DNA from: Prevotella sp. CAG:1185
GTDB taxonomy: Bacteria > Bacteroidota > Bacteroidia > Bacteroidales > Bacteroidaceae
DNA length: 18,106 bases
NCBI GenBank assembly: GCA_000436695.1
Contig: HF992596.1
Span: 5,992 to 24,097 of the forward strand
Direction: 5' to 3'
Under the pieces are notes generated by a model. It saw only the letters and a program-made list of their open reading frames with translations. It was not told the origin of the DNA and did not search any database. Of this stretch, positions 1 to 8,216 are shown piece after piece (the stretch's first letter is position 1; every line of letters starts with the position of its first letter). The translations under genes were made by a program, and so were the position numbers.

Positions 1-219
1 AAGAGCGTCGGCAACTGGTCGTTCTCTCTTTTGGCAAACGACATCTTCGGCACGCAGAAGCAAAAGCATCTCACACGCACAAACGGAGTTAACGTAACCG
101 AATACCGTAAAGGTGCTTCGCAACTGATACAACTGTCTGTAACCTACTCGTTCAACAGTAAAAACAAAAAGAAATATAAAGGTAAGGGAACTGGCAGTTC
201 TGAGCTTAACAGATTCTGA
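1..219 (+). CDS. C-terminal end of an outer-membrane beta-barrel (TonB-receptor-like) protein, 5'-truncated
   Basis: The reading frame is open from base 1 and ends at a TGA at 217-219, so only about the last 72 residues are present. The segment reads SFSLLANDIFGTQKQ, then alternating beta-strand-like stretches (LIQLSVTYSFN), and a basic Gly/Ser tail ending in NRF. That pattern (LANDIF, a strand of the VTYSFN type, then YKGKGTGSSE and a C-terminal aromatic residue) is familiar from the last strands of the Bacteroidetes outer-membrane beta-barrel family OMP_b-brl_3, whose members resemble TonB-dependent receptors. The C-terminal Phe fits a BAM-recognised barrel end. The substrate cannot be told from this fragment. 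The ATG-less start of the longest internal ORF (TTG at 31) is not a real start. Confidence in family is moderate to good; the gene continues to the left of the window. Confidence 0.75.
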   Translation, partial: KSVGNWSFSLLANDIFGTQKQKHLTRTNGVNVTEYRKGASQLIQLSVTYSFNSKNKKKYKGKGTGSSELNRF

Positions 220-286
220 CTTTGTAAAAGCAATCCATAATACTTTTGAAAATAAATATTTAACTAAGCACAAACTAGAAGCAGAC

Positions 287-352
287 GCGGCGTCAGGTAT
301 CAGGATAGATGAACTAAGCGCAAAAGACATTTATCCCCCACCCTGACGCCGC
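287..352. repeat. GC-rich inverted repeat downstream of the barrel gene
   Basis: GCGGCGTCAGG at 287-297 is matched exactly by its reverse complement at 342-352. The stem extends past one mismatch by three more pairs (283-285 with 354-356), and there is an inner GGATA/TATCC pairing (303-307 with 332-336). No T tract follows on either strand, so it is not a standard intrinsic terminator. It could protect the 3' end of the barrel mRNA or be a small repetitive element. The rest of 220-524 is A-rich and shows no gene. Confidence 0.6.
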
Positions 353-524
353 ATCTAAAAAAAACAACAACAAGACAACAACGACACAGAAACATAAAGA
401 GCCGACGGCAACACACATAAGATGATAATAAGAACGGAAAGCAATTAATAATCAACCATTTAAGCATCAGAAGGCACGTTTATCATCATTTACACTAAAT
501 GTTTACAAAGCCTTGTATTTTAAA

Positions 525-556
525 TTTGGAATATAAGATAAAAAGTTGTAATTTTG
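525..556 (+). promoter_or_regulatory. Bacteroidetes consensus promoter for the ABC-F gene
   Basis: TTTG at 525-528 and TAATTTTG at 549-556 are separated by 20 bp, an exact match to the Bacteroidetes housekeeping-sigma pattern (-33 TTTG, -7 TAnnTTTG). Transcription would begin near 561, leaving a leader of about 27 nt before the ATG at 588. The -33 element is itself the end of a second TAnnTTTG match (521-528), for which no good upstream partner is seen. Confidence 0.75.
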
Positions 557-587
557 CAGTCAAATTATAATACAAGGTAAAATAGGA

Positions 588-2201
588 ATGATAACAGTCA
601 CAAATCTTGCAATTCAGTTTGGAAAGAGAGTACTTTACAAGGATGTAAACATCAAGTTCACAAACGGCAACATCTACGGCGTAATCGGCGCCAACGGTGC
701 GGGCAAATCAACTCTGCTCAAAGCTATAAGCGGAGAGCTTGAGCCAAACAAAGGAAGCGTTGAGCTTGGCCCTGGAGAGCGTCTCTCCGTATTGGATCAG
801 GATCACTTTAAATACGACGAGTACAGCGTTATGGACACTGTGCTTATGGGCCATCAGCCATTGTGGAAGAACATGAAGGAGCGTGAGGCCCTCTACATGA
901 AAGAAGACTTCAACGACGAGGACGGCAACAAAGTTGCAGAACTTGAAGAAAAGTTTGCCGAGATGGGCGGATGGAATGCCGAAAGCGACGCAGCACAAAT
1001 GCTGTCGAACCTCGGAATCAAGGAAAACCTGCACAACAAGCAGATGAGCGAACTGTCGAACAACGAGAAAGTGCGCGTAATGCTTGCAAAAGCTCTGTTC
1101 GGCAATCCTGACAACCTGCTGCTCGATGAGCCTACCAACGACCTCGACCTTGACACCGTTCAGTGGCTTGAGGAATATCTCAGCAACGTTGAACAGACAG
1201 TATTGGTAGTAAGCCACGACCGTCACTTCCTTGATGCTGTAAGTACACAGACCGTCGACATCGACTTCGGCAAGGTAACAGTGTTCGCAGGTAACTACTC
1301 ATTCTGGTATGAGAGTTCGCAGCTGGCACTGCGTCAGGCACAGAACCAGCGCCAGAAAGCAGAAGAAAAGAAGAAAGAACTTGAAGAGTTTATTCGCCGT
1401 TTCTCTGCAAACGTGGCAAAGAGCAAGCAGACAACAAGCCGCAAGAAGATGCTTGCAAAACTTAACATTGAAGAAATTCGTCCGTCTTCACGTAAATATC
1501 CAGGAATTATCTTCCAGATGGAGCGTGAGCCGGGTAACCAGATACTTGAAGTTGAAGGCCTTAAGGCAGTAGACACAGACGGCACCGTGCTCTTCGACAA
1601 CGTAAGCTTCAACGTTGAAAAGGGCCAGAAGGTGGTATTCCTTAGCCACAACCCGAAAGCAATGACTGCCCTGTTTGAGATAATCAACGGCAACAGACAG
1701 GCTGACGCTGGTACATATAAGTGGGGAGTAACAATAACAACCGCTTATCTCCCACTCGACAATACAGAATTCTTCAACAGCGATCTTAACCTGGTAGAAT
1801 GGCTGAGCCAGTTCGGAACAGGTAACGAGGTGCAGATGAAAGGCTATCTGGGCCGAATGCTCTTCAGCGGTGAGGAAGTGATGAAGAAAGTAAACGTGCT
1901 GAGCGGTGGTGAGAAGATGCGCTGTATGATAGCGCGCATGCAGCTTAAGAACGCCAACTGCCTCATCCTTGATACACCGACCAACCACCTCGACCTTGAA
2001 AGTATTCAGGCGTTTAACAACAACCTGGTAAGCTTCAAAGGCAACATATTGTTCAGCAGCCACGACCATGAGTTTATCCAGACAGTTGCAAACCGTATAA
2101 TAGAGCTTACTCCTAAAGGCACTATAGACAAGCTGATGCAGTATGATGACTATATTTACGACGAGCAACTGAAAGAACAGCGTGCCAAAATGTACGAATA
2201 A
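588..2201 (+). CDS. ABC-F family ATPase, YbiT-like, with one degenerate ATP site
   Basis: A 537-residue soluble protein with two ABC ATPase domains and no membrane segments, the layout of ABC-F proteins that act on ribosomes. Length and the charged linker (about 240-310, with QNQRQKAEEKKKELEEF) fit the YbiT group (E. coli YbiT is about 530 residues). Domain 1 has a complete Walker A (GANGAGKS, 34-41), Walker B with catalytic Glu (LLLDE, 177-181) and switch His 210, but its signature is LSNNE (156-160) instead of LSGGQ/E. Domain 2 has an intact signature LSGGE (438-442) and His 492, but no P-loop at the Walker A position (FLSHNPKAMT, 351-360) and Thr 463 where the catalytic Glu should be (LILDT). 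The gene has its own promoter; the ATG at 588 follows it at a suitable distance. The role (translation factor versus antibiotic resistance) is not decidable from sequence; a housekeeping factor is more likely. Confidence 0.9.
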   Translation: MITVTNLAIQFGKRVLYKDVNIKFTNGNIYGVIGANGAGKSTLLKAISGELEPNKGSVELGPGERLSVLDQDHFKYDEYSVMDTVLMGHQPLWKNMKEREALYMKEDFNDEDGNKVAELEEKFAEMGGWNAESDAAQMLSNLGIKENLHNKQMSELSNNEKVRVMLAKALFGNPDNLLLDEPTNDLDLDTVQWLEEYLSNVEQTVLVVSHDRHFLDAVSTQTVDIDFGKVTVFAGNYSFWYESSQLALRQAQNQRQKAEEKKKELEEFIRRFSANVAKSKQTTSRKKMLAKLNIEEIRPSSRKYPGIIFQMEREPGNQILEVEGLKAVDTDGTVLFDNVSFNVEKGQKVVFLSHNPKAMTALFEIINGNRQADAGTYKWGVTITTAYLPLDNTEFFNSDLNLVEWLSQFGTGNEVQMKGYLGRMLFSGEEVMKKVNVLSGGEKMRCMIARMQLKNANCLILDTPTNHLDLESIQAFNNNLVSFKGNILFSSHDHEFIQTVANRIIELTPKGTIDKLMQYDDYIYDEQLKEQRAKMYE

Positions 2202-2262
2202 ATGTCAGTTTATCGGGTTTGGCAAGATTTTTGCTAGACATTCAACAAAAAGTATAAACATC

Positions 2263-2928
2263 ATGGACAAGAAAGAAAACGTAAATATAGATGATGAAAA
2301 AGTAAAAGCATCATCAGCAAAGGCTGCCGAAGAGGAAAAAGAATCTGATAAGGCAGAAAGCCAGGACAACGCTGCAACTGACAAGCCGGAAGAAAAAGAA
2401 GACAAGGAAGCTGCAGACAACACAGCTGACACCGACAAGGAGGACAAAAAGGAAGACGCTGAAAAGGAGGAAGAAAAAGATCCTCTTGCAGAAGCTCTCA
2501 AGGAAATAGAACAACTGAAAGATAAATATCTTCGTTCAGTCGCCGAATTTGACAACTACAGAAAGAGAACCCTGAAAGAGAAAACCGAACTGATACTTAA
2601 CGGTTCGGAGAAAGCTGTTCAGGCATTTCTGCCCATAATCGACGATATGGAACGCGCCATAGATAATGCTGAAAAGACTGATGACATAGAAGTAATAAGA
2701 GAAGGCATGCGACTGATTCACCAAAAGACCAACAAGATGATGGAGAGTCTTGGCGTGAAGGAAATCAATACAGAGAATGCCGACTTTGACACCGACTATC
2801 ATGAGGCAGTGGCTATGGTTCCCGGTATGGGCGATGATAAAAAAGGAAAAGTCTTAGACTGCGTTCAGAAAGGATACACCCTCAATGACAAAGTGATAAG
2901 ACATGCAAAGGTTGCTGTAGGCCAATAA
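2263..2928 (+). CDS. grpE: GrpE, nucleotide exchange factor for DnaK
   Basis: A 221-residue cytoplasmic co-chaperone that releases ADP from DnaK. Residues 1-75 are a long, very acidic and lysine-rich low-complexity tail. Residues 75-112 form the coiled-coil stalk (LKEIEQLKDKYLRSVAEFDNYRKR), and the rest is the helical and beta head, ending in the GrpE signature GYTLNDKVIRHAKVAV. The frame stays open upstream to an ATG at 2182, but that adds 27 atypical residues and overlaps the ABC-F gene by 20 bp; MDKKENVN at 2263 is the better start, leaving a 61-nt gap. dnaJ follows 58 nt downstream, so the pair is probably one operon. No heat-shock operator (CIRCE) or clear consensus promoter was seen in the gap. 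dnaK is not nearby. Confidence 0.95.
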   Translation: MDKKENVNIDDEKVKASSAKAAEEEKESDKAESQDNAATDKPEEKEDKEAADNTADTDKEDKKEDAEKEEEKDPLAEALKEIEQLKDKYLRSVAEFDNYRKRTLKEKTELILNGSEKAVQAFLPIIDDMERAIDNAEKTDDIEVIREGMRLIHQKTNKMMESLGVKEINTENADFDTDYHEAVAMVPGMGDDKKGKVLDCVQKGYTLNDKVIRHAKVAVGQ

Positions 2929-2986
2929 CTAAGTGGGCATGTTTGTAACAAAAATATTTTGGACAATAAACATCTAACATTTAACA

Positions 2987-4159
2987 ATGGCAAAAAGAGA
3001 TTATTATGAGGTGCTTGGCGTGAGCAAAGATGCCTCAGAAGACGAAATAAAAAAGGCGTATAGAAAAATCGCCATAAAATATCACCCAGACCGTAATCCG
3101 GGCAACAAGGAAGCCGAAGAGAAATTCAAGGAGGCTGCCGAGGCTTATGACGTATTGCACGATCCGCAGAAGAGACAGCAGTATGATCAGTTTGGATTTA
3201 ACGGTCCTGCAGGCGGCGGAGGCTTTGGCGGCTTCAGCAGTGCCGGCGGATTTAGCATGGATGATATATTCAGCATGTTTGGTGATGTGTTTGGCGGACG
3301 TGGCGGTTTCGGTGGATTTGGCGGAAGCGGATTCGGCGGAGGCCAGCATCGTCCGGCACAGCAGCGCGGCTCTGACTTGCGCCTGAAAGTGAAACTCACA
3401 CTGCAGGAGATTTCAACAGGCGTAACAAAGAAATTCAAAGTTAAAAGAGACGTAACCTGCACCCACTGTCATGGAACAGGCGCCGAAGGCGGAAGCGCAA
3501 GAGAAACCTGTCCGACATGTCACGGAAGCGGTGTGGTAACACGTACAACACAAAGCCTGTTCGGCATGATGCAGACTCAAAGCGTGTGCCCGACTTGCGG
3601 TGGTGAAGGTACTGTAATAAAGAACAAGTGTCACGCTTGTAACGGAACCGGTGTTGTAAAAGGCGAAGAAGTTGTTGAAATTAAGATACCGGCAGGTGTT
3701 TCTGAAGGTATGATTGTAAATGTTCCTGGTAAAGGAAATGCCGGTAGGCACAATGGAACTCCGGGAAACATACAGGTATATATCGAAGAAGAGCCTAACG
3801 ACACTTTCATTCGTGACGACAACGACATCATTTATAATCTTCTTCTCGACTTCCCAACTGCCGCACTCGGCGGAAGTGTCGAAATACCGACAATTGACGG
3901 AAGCCGCGTAAGAGTGAAGATTGAACCGGGAACTCAACCAGGAAAGGCTCTAAGACTGAGAAACAAAGGTCTGCCTGCCGTACAAGGATATGGAAGAGGC
4001 AACGGCGACATGGTTGTAAACATCAGCGTTTATGTGCCAAAGACACTCACCCAGAAAGAAAAGAAGGCTTTGGAAGAGATGCGCGAAAGTGACAACTTTA
4101 AAGGTGACTCAGCCACAAAGCGCACAATATTCCAAAAGTTCAGAAACTATTTTAGCTAA
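2987..4159 (+). CDS. dnaJ: DnaJ (Hsp40) co-chaperone
   Basis: A complete 390-residue type I DnaJ. The J domain occupies about 1-70 with the catalytic HPD at 33-35, which stimulates DnaK ATPase. A Gly/Phe-rich linker (72-120, GGFGGF repeats) contains the MDDIFSMFGDVFGG segment typical of this family. The zinc-binding region has all four CxxCxGxG motifs: 158-165, 175-182, 201-208 and 215-222. The C-terminal substrate-binding beta domains follow (about 225-370). All key residues are present. It lies 58 nt after grpE and 21 nt before the preferred folC start, so the three may be co-transcribed. Confidence 0.97.
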   Translation: MAKRDYYEVLGVSKDASEDEIKKAYRKIAIKYHPDRNPGNKEAEEKFKEAAEAYDVLHDPQKRQQYDQFGFNGPAGGGGFGGFSSAGGFSMDDIFSMFGDVFGGRGGFGGFGGSGFGGGQHRPAQQRGSDLRLKVKLTLQEISTGVTKKFKVKRDVTCTHCHGTGAEGGSARETCPTCHGSGVVTRTTQSLFGMMQTQSVCPTCGGEGTVIKNKCHACNGTGVVKGEEVVEIKIPAGVSEGMIVNVPGKGNAGRHNGTPGNIQVYIEEEPNDTFIRDDNDIIYNLLLDFPTAALGGSVEIPTIDGSRVRVKIEPGTQPGKALRLRNKGLPAVQGYGRGNGDMVVNISVYVPKTLTQKEKKALEEMRESDNFKGDSATKRTIFQKFRNYFS

Positions 4160-4180
4160 CAATTGATTGTTTTCAACGAA

Positions 4181-5467
4181 ATGACATACGAAGAAACAAT
4201 TGAATATCTATACAACAGCGTCCCTATGTTTCAGAAAGTGGGCGCTGTTGCTTATAAAGAGGGGTTGTATAATACGCTCAAACTTGATGAGCACTTTGGC
4301 CATCCCCACCAAAGATTCAAGACTATCCACATAGCAGGCACTAACGGCAAAGGCTCTTGTTCGCATACAATAGCCTCAATATTGCAGTCGGCCGGCTATA
4401 AAGTTGGTTTGTACACATCACCACACCTTAAAGACTTTCGTGAACGCATAAGGGTTAACGGTGTCTGCGCCAGCAAAGAATACGTAATAAAGTTTGTAGA
4501 AGAAGAAAAAGATTTCTTTGAGCCGCTACATCCGAGTTTCTTTGAGCTTACAACGGCCATGGCATTTAAATATTTTGCTGAACAGAATGTCGACATTGCT
4601 GTTATTGAAGTAGGACTGGGCGGAAGGCTCGACTGTACAAACATAATAACTCCTGTACTGTCGATTATAACAAATATAAGTTTTGACCACACACAATTCT
4701 TAGGAAACACTCTTGCTGCAATAGCCGGAGAGAAGGCCGGAATAATAAAAGAAGGCATACCTGTGGTTGTAGGTGAAACGACAGACGAAACCCGTCCCGT
4801 ATTCTGCGACACGGCAAAGAGCAGGCACAGCAGAATATATCTGGCTGAAGATGACAAAGAAGTGGTCAGTTCAAAAATACTTCCAGAAGGAGGCATCGAA
4901 TACGAAACAAGGAGTTTCGGTGTACTTAAAGGTGAACTCGGAGGTCTGTATCAGGAAAAGAATACAAACACAATATTGTGCGCTATAAAGATTCTGAAAG
5001 AAAAAGAAATTAATATCAGCGATGCAAACGTTAAACATGGCATGGCCAGCGTTGCCGAATTGACAGGACTGCAAGGCCGTTGGCAGAAAATACAGAACAA
5101 TCCTACCGTTATATGCGATACAGGACATAACGTTGGAGGCTGGCAATATCTGAGTCAACAGCTAAAAATGCAGAAATGTGAACAGATGAGAATTGTGTTT
5201 GGAATGGTAGACGACAAAGACATTGAAACTGTTATGGGAATGTTGCCTAAGAATGCCATTTACTATTTTACTCAGGCAAAGACAAAAAGAGCAATACTCG
5301 TAGACAAGATAAAGGGAATAGGCACAGGCATGAATCTTAATGGAACATGCTATAACAGCGTGGCAAAAGCATATCGCCAGGCACTGAAAGAAGCCGGCAA
5401 AAACGACTTTATATTTGTTGGTGGAAGCAGTTATATTGTTGCAGACTTTCTTAATGATTGTTTTTAA
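4181..5467 (+). CDS. folC: FolC, folylpolyglutamate synthase / dihydrofolate synthase
   Basis: A 428-residue Mur-ligase-superfamily enzyme that adds glutamate to dihydropteroate and folates, using ATP in the cytoplasm. The ATP-binding loop GTNGKGS is at 53-59, followed by SPHLKDFRERIRVNG (80-94), the central EVGLGGRLDCTN (143-154), DHTQFLGNTL (169-178), and GEKAGIIK (183-190), whose first Lys is the one carbamylated in characterised FolC. The C-terminal domain has DTGHN (313-317), where many relatives have DGAHN. The start is placed at ATG 4181 (MTYEETIEYLYNSVPMF); the TTG at 4163 adds six residues only. Whether it carries both activities cannot be told from sequence. The 108-nt gap to galM shows no clear terminator for this transcript. 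Confidence 0.93.
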   Translation: MTYEETIEYLYNSVPMFQKVGAVAYKEGLYNTLKLDEHFGHPHQRFKTIHIAGTNGKGSCSHTIASILQSAGYKVGLYTSPHLKDFRERIRVNGVCASKEYVIKFVEEEKDFFEPLHPSFFELTTAMAFKYFAEQNVDIAVIEVGLGGRLDCTNIITPVLSIITNISFDHTQFLGNTLAAIAGEKAGIIKEGIPVVVGETTDETRPVFCDTAKSRHSRIYLAEDDKEVVSSKILPEGGIEYETRSFGVLKGELGGLYQEKNTNTILCAIKILKEKEINISDANVKHGMASVAELTGLQGRWQKIQNNPTVICDTGHNVGGWQYLSQQLKMQKCEQMRIVFGMVDDKDIETVMGMLPKNAIYYFTQAKTKRAILVDKIKGIGTGMNLNGTCYNSVAKAYRQALKEAGKNDFIFVGGSSYIVADFLNDCF

Positions 5468-5508
5468 CGGTTTTTTAATAACAGTTTGAGATATTTTTAG
5501 GTGTTTCA

Positions 5509-5540
5509 TTCGTGTTTCTCAACTTTTTTAGTTTACTTTG
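5509..5540 (+). promoter_or_regulatory. Possible promoter for galM-galK (imperfect match)
   Basis: TTACTTTG at 5533-5540 differs from TAnnTTTG at one position, and TTCG at 5509-5512 differs from the -33 TTTG at one position, with the usual 20-bp spacing. It lies 35 nt before the galM ATG. The call is tentative; it is supported mainly by position and by the break in function between folC and galM. Confidence 0.35.
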
Positions 5541-5575
5541 CACGTAGTTACATTAACTAAAATAAAATTAATATT

Positions 5576-6664
5576 ATGAGCACAAATGAAACACCAAACC
5601 TATGCGGTTTGAAAAGAGAAGATTTTCAAACAACAATAAACGGAAAAAATACAGATCTATTTATTTTAAAAAACAAATCGGGAAATGAAGTAGCCATTAC
5701 TAATTACGGAGGAGCCATAGTTGCCATCATGATGCCGGACAAAAATGGTAATTATGCCAACATTATTCAAGGCCACGACAATATTCAAGACGTGATAAAC
5801 AGCCCGGAACCTTATCTTTCAACTCTAATCGGCCGCTACGGAAACAGAATATGCAAAGGTAAATTCCAACTTAACGGAAAAGAATATCAATTGGCAATCA
5901 ACAACGGACCCAACTCTTTGCACGGCGGTAAAAAAGGATTCAATGCCAAAGTATGGGATGCCTTGAAAATGAATGATGAGACCCTTATCCTTAATTATAT
6001 ATCTTCTTATGGTGAAGAAGGCTATACCGGAGAAATGAAAATCACTGTTGCATATATCTTCAATGATGAAAATGAACTTATCATTGAATACATGGCAACA
6101 ACAAACAAAAAGACAATAGTAAACCTTACTAACCACGGCTTTTTCAGTCTTGCAGGAATAGCCAATCCTACCCCGACTATCGACAATCTTATTTGTGAAA
6201 TTAACGCAGACTTCTATTTGCCTATAGACGAAACGTCTATACCTACAGGAGAAATCAGACTGGTAAAGGATACTCCGTTCGATTTCCGCAAACCCAAAGC
6301 AGTCGGACAGGACATCGATGCTGACAACGAACAAATAAAGAATGGTGCGGGATATGACCACTGCTTCGTATTAAATAAAAAGGAAGAAGGTGAATTAAGT
6401 TTTGCTGCACGCATCAAAGAACCTGTAAGCGGACGTACAATGGAAGTGTACACAACAGAACCGGGAGTTCAGGTATACACAGACAACTGGGCTGACGGCT
6501 ACAAAGGCCAGCATGGAGCAACATTCCCAAGAAGGAGTGCCATCTGCTTTGAGGCACAACACTTCCCTGACACACCTAACCACCCATACTTCCCTTCGGT
6601 AATATTAAGACCTGGTGAACAATATAAACAGAAGACTATTTACAAATTTGGAGTAGAAAAATAA
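5576..6664 (+). CDS. galM: GalM, aldose 1-epimerase (galactose mutarotase)
   Basis: A 362-residue enzyme that interconverts the alpha and beta anomers of galactose and other aldoses, feeding alpha-galactose to galactokinase. Family motifs are in order: NSLHGG (113-118, His 116), NLTNHGFFSLAG (183-194, His 187 as the likely general acid), GYDHCFVLN (259-267), TTEPGVQVYTDN (293-304) and FEAQHFPDTPNHPYFP (325-340, Glu 326 as the likely base). No signal peptide or lipobox is seen, so it should be cytoplasmic, unlike the secreted or lipoprotein mutarotases common in Bacteroidetes. galK follows after 40 nt, supporting a galM-galK operon. No sugar transporter sits between them. Confidence 0.94.
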   Translation: MSTNETPNLCGLKREDFQTTINGKNTDLFILKNKSGNEVAITNYGGAIVAIMMPDKNGNYANIIQGHDNIQDVINSPEPYLSTLIGRYGNRICKGKFQLNGKEYQLAINNGPNSLHGGKKGFNAKVWDALKMNDETLILNYISSYGEEGYTGEMKITVAYIFNDENELIIEYMATTNKKTIVNLTNHGFFSLAGIANPTPTIDNLICEINADFYLPIDETSIPTGEIRLVKDTPFDFRKPKAVGQDIDADNEQIKNGAGYDHCFVLNKKEEGELSFAARIKEPVSGRTMEVYTTEPGVQVYTDNWADGYKGQHGATFPRRSAICFEAQHFPDTPNHPYFPSVILRPGEQYKQKTIYKFGVEK

Positions 6665-6704
6665 CCTAACTATTAACTTATAACTAAAATTAAATAAAAT
6701 AAAT

Positions 6705-7865
6705 ATGGACATTGAATTTGTTAGAAGCCGTTTCATCAAACATTTTGATGGAAAAACAGGAAATGTATACACATCTCCAGGAAGAATAAATCTAATCGGA
6801 GAACACACAGACTACAACGGAGGCTTTGTTTTCCCGGGAGCCATTGACAAAGGTATAACATGCGAAATACGTCCGAACGGAACAGACACAGTAATGGCTT
6901 ATGCCATTGACCTTAAAGACCGTGTAGAATTTAACGTGAACGATCCCGAAGGCCCTAAGACAAGCTGGGCACGATACATCTATGGAATTGTTCAGGAAAT
7001 GAAAAAAAGAGGTGTTGATGTTAAAGGCTTCAACACTGCATTCTCTGGCGATGTTCCTCTCGGAGCCGGTATGTCATCTTCAGCTGCAATGGAAAGCTGC
7101 TTTGCATACGCTCTGAATGATTTGTTTGGAGACAACAAGCTGGAGAAGTGGGATCTTGTTCTTGCCGGTCAGGCTACAGAGCACAACTATTGCGGTGTAA
7201 ACTGCGGTATTATGGATCAGTTTGCAAGCGTATTCGGCAAGGAAGGAAAACTTATGCGCCTTGACTGCAGAAGCCGTGAATTTGAATATTTCCCATTCGA
7301 CCCGAAGGGATACAAGTTGGTTTTGCTTGACTCTGTTGTTAAACACGAACTGGCTTCTTCTGCTTACAACGACAGACGTAAAAGCTGTGAGAACGTTGTG
7401 GCTGCACTGAAGAACAAATATCCGGAGAAGACTATTGAAACTCTGCGCGATGCCGACTGGGATATGCTTAACTCTGTTAAGGATGACGTAAGTGAGGAAG
7501 ACATGAAACGTGCAACATTCGTTCTCGGCGAGAAAGACAGAGTGCTTGCAGTCTGCGACGCACTGAACAAAGGCGACTATGAAACCGTTGGAAAGAAGAT
7601 GTATGAAACACATGATGGACTGAGCAAGGATTATGAAGTTTCATGTGAAGAAATTGATTTCCTTGTAGACATCGCTAAGGCTCATGGCGTTACAGGTTGC
7701 CGAATAATGGGCGGCGGCTTCGGCGGATGCACAATAAATCTCGTAAAAGAAGAACTTTATGACTCATTTGTAAATGATGCCAAAGAAAAATATAAGGCTA
7801 AATACGGAAAAGAGCCAAAGGTTTATAACGTTGTAATTAAAGACGGCTCTCACAAAGTTTGCTAA
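6705..7865 (+). CDS. galK: GalK, galactokinase
   Basis: A 386-residue GHMP kinase that phosphorylates alpha-galactose to galactose 1-phosphate with ATP. The galactokinase signature GRINLIGEHTDYNGG is at 26-40 (Arg 27 near the transferred phosphate, Asp 36 for the sugar). The ATP loop PLGAGMSSSAA is at 118-128, the catalytic Asp is D171 in CGIMDQFAS, and the C-terminal GHMP motif GCRIMGGGFGGC is at 331-342. Nothing is missing. The 40-nt leader after galM is AT-only apart from a few C residues, with no Shine-Dalgarno site, as is usual in this phylum. A strong hairpin terminator lies 27 nt after the stop. Confidence 0.96.
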   Translation: MDIEFVRSRFIKHFDGKTGNVYTSPGRINLIGEHTDYNGGFVFPGAIDKGITCEIRPNGTDTVMAYAIDLKDRVEFNVNDPEGPKTSWARYIYGIVQEMKKRGVDVKGFNTAFSGDVPLGAGMSSSAAMESCFAYALNDLFGDNKLEKWDLVLAGQATEHNYCGVNCGIMDQFASVFGKEGKLMRLDCRSREFEYFPFDPKGYKLVLLDSVVKHELASSAYNDRRKSCENVVAALKNKYPEKTIETLRDADWDMLNSVKDDVSEEDMKRATFVLGEKDRVLAVCDALNKGDYETVGKKMYETHDGLSKDYEVSCEEIDFLVDIAKAHGVTGCRIMGGGFGGCTINLVKEELYDSFVNDAKEKYKAKYGKEPKVYNVVIKDGSHKVC

Positions 7866-7891
7866 GAAAAGAGTATAACATTAATACATAT

Positions 7892-7973
7892 AATGAACTT
7901 TCAATCATTGTGTTGTCCGATAATAGTCGGATCAAAACGACAAATAAGATGATTGAAAGTTCATTTTATTTTT
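7892..7973 (+). terminator. Intrinsic terminator after galK, unusually large hairpin
   Basis: AATGAACTTTCAATCAT at 7892-7908 pairs perfectly over 17 bp with its reverse complement at 7949-7965. A T-rich tract (TTTTATTTTT) runs from 7964. The 40-nt apical part holds its own small hairpin (TCCGA 7916-7920 with TCGGA 7927-7931). The rest of the galK-galE gap, 7974-8107, shows no gene or clear signal. Confidence 0.75.
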
Positions 7974-8107
7974 ACAATCCGAATCAACTATATCATTATA
8001 AAAAACAGTTGTAATTATTTCTCGCAAAATTAGTTGCACAACACAACATTACAGACACAACAGAACCAACAAATATATATTTGCGTTGTGAATATATCTA
8101 ATTCACT

Positions 8108-8154
8108 AAAAATAAAAATATCCGCCTTATCAAAGATACTTTGACAAAGCAGAT
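8108..8154 (-). terminator. Intrinsic terminator after galE
   Basis: On the minus strand a 16-bp stem (plus-strand arms 8120-8135 and 8139-8154), with three G-U pairs and a 3-nt loop, is followed by ATTTTTATTTTT (8108-8119 read in reverse). It lies 62 nt beyond the galE stop and ends that transcript. Confidence 0.85.
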
Positions 8155-8216
8155 ATTATATTTATAAAATCAAGCACTGCATCATTATACAAATAATACA
8201 GCTGTATATGTCAGGC

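Noticed and set aside
708..1226. Long ORFs opposite the ABC-F gene, and similar ORFs opposite dnaJ, galM, galK and the rnf genes
   Set aside because: They are antisense shadows of well-supported genes, rich in Cys/Ser/Leu runs expected from reversed codons.
2182..2262. N-terminal extension of grpE starting at ATG 2182 (MPKCTNKCQF...)
   Set aside because: It overlaps the ABC-F gene, adds 27 residues unlike any GrpE start, and a good ATG follows at 2263.
2942..2961. TTTG and TATTTTG upstream of dnaJ considered as a promoter
   Set aside because: The -7-like box is one base short and the spacing is only 9 bp.
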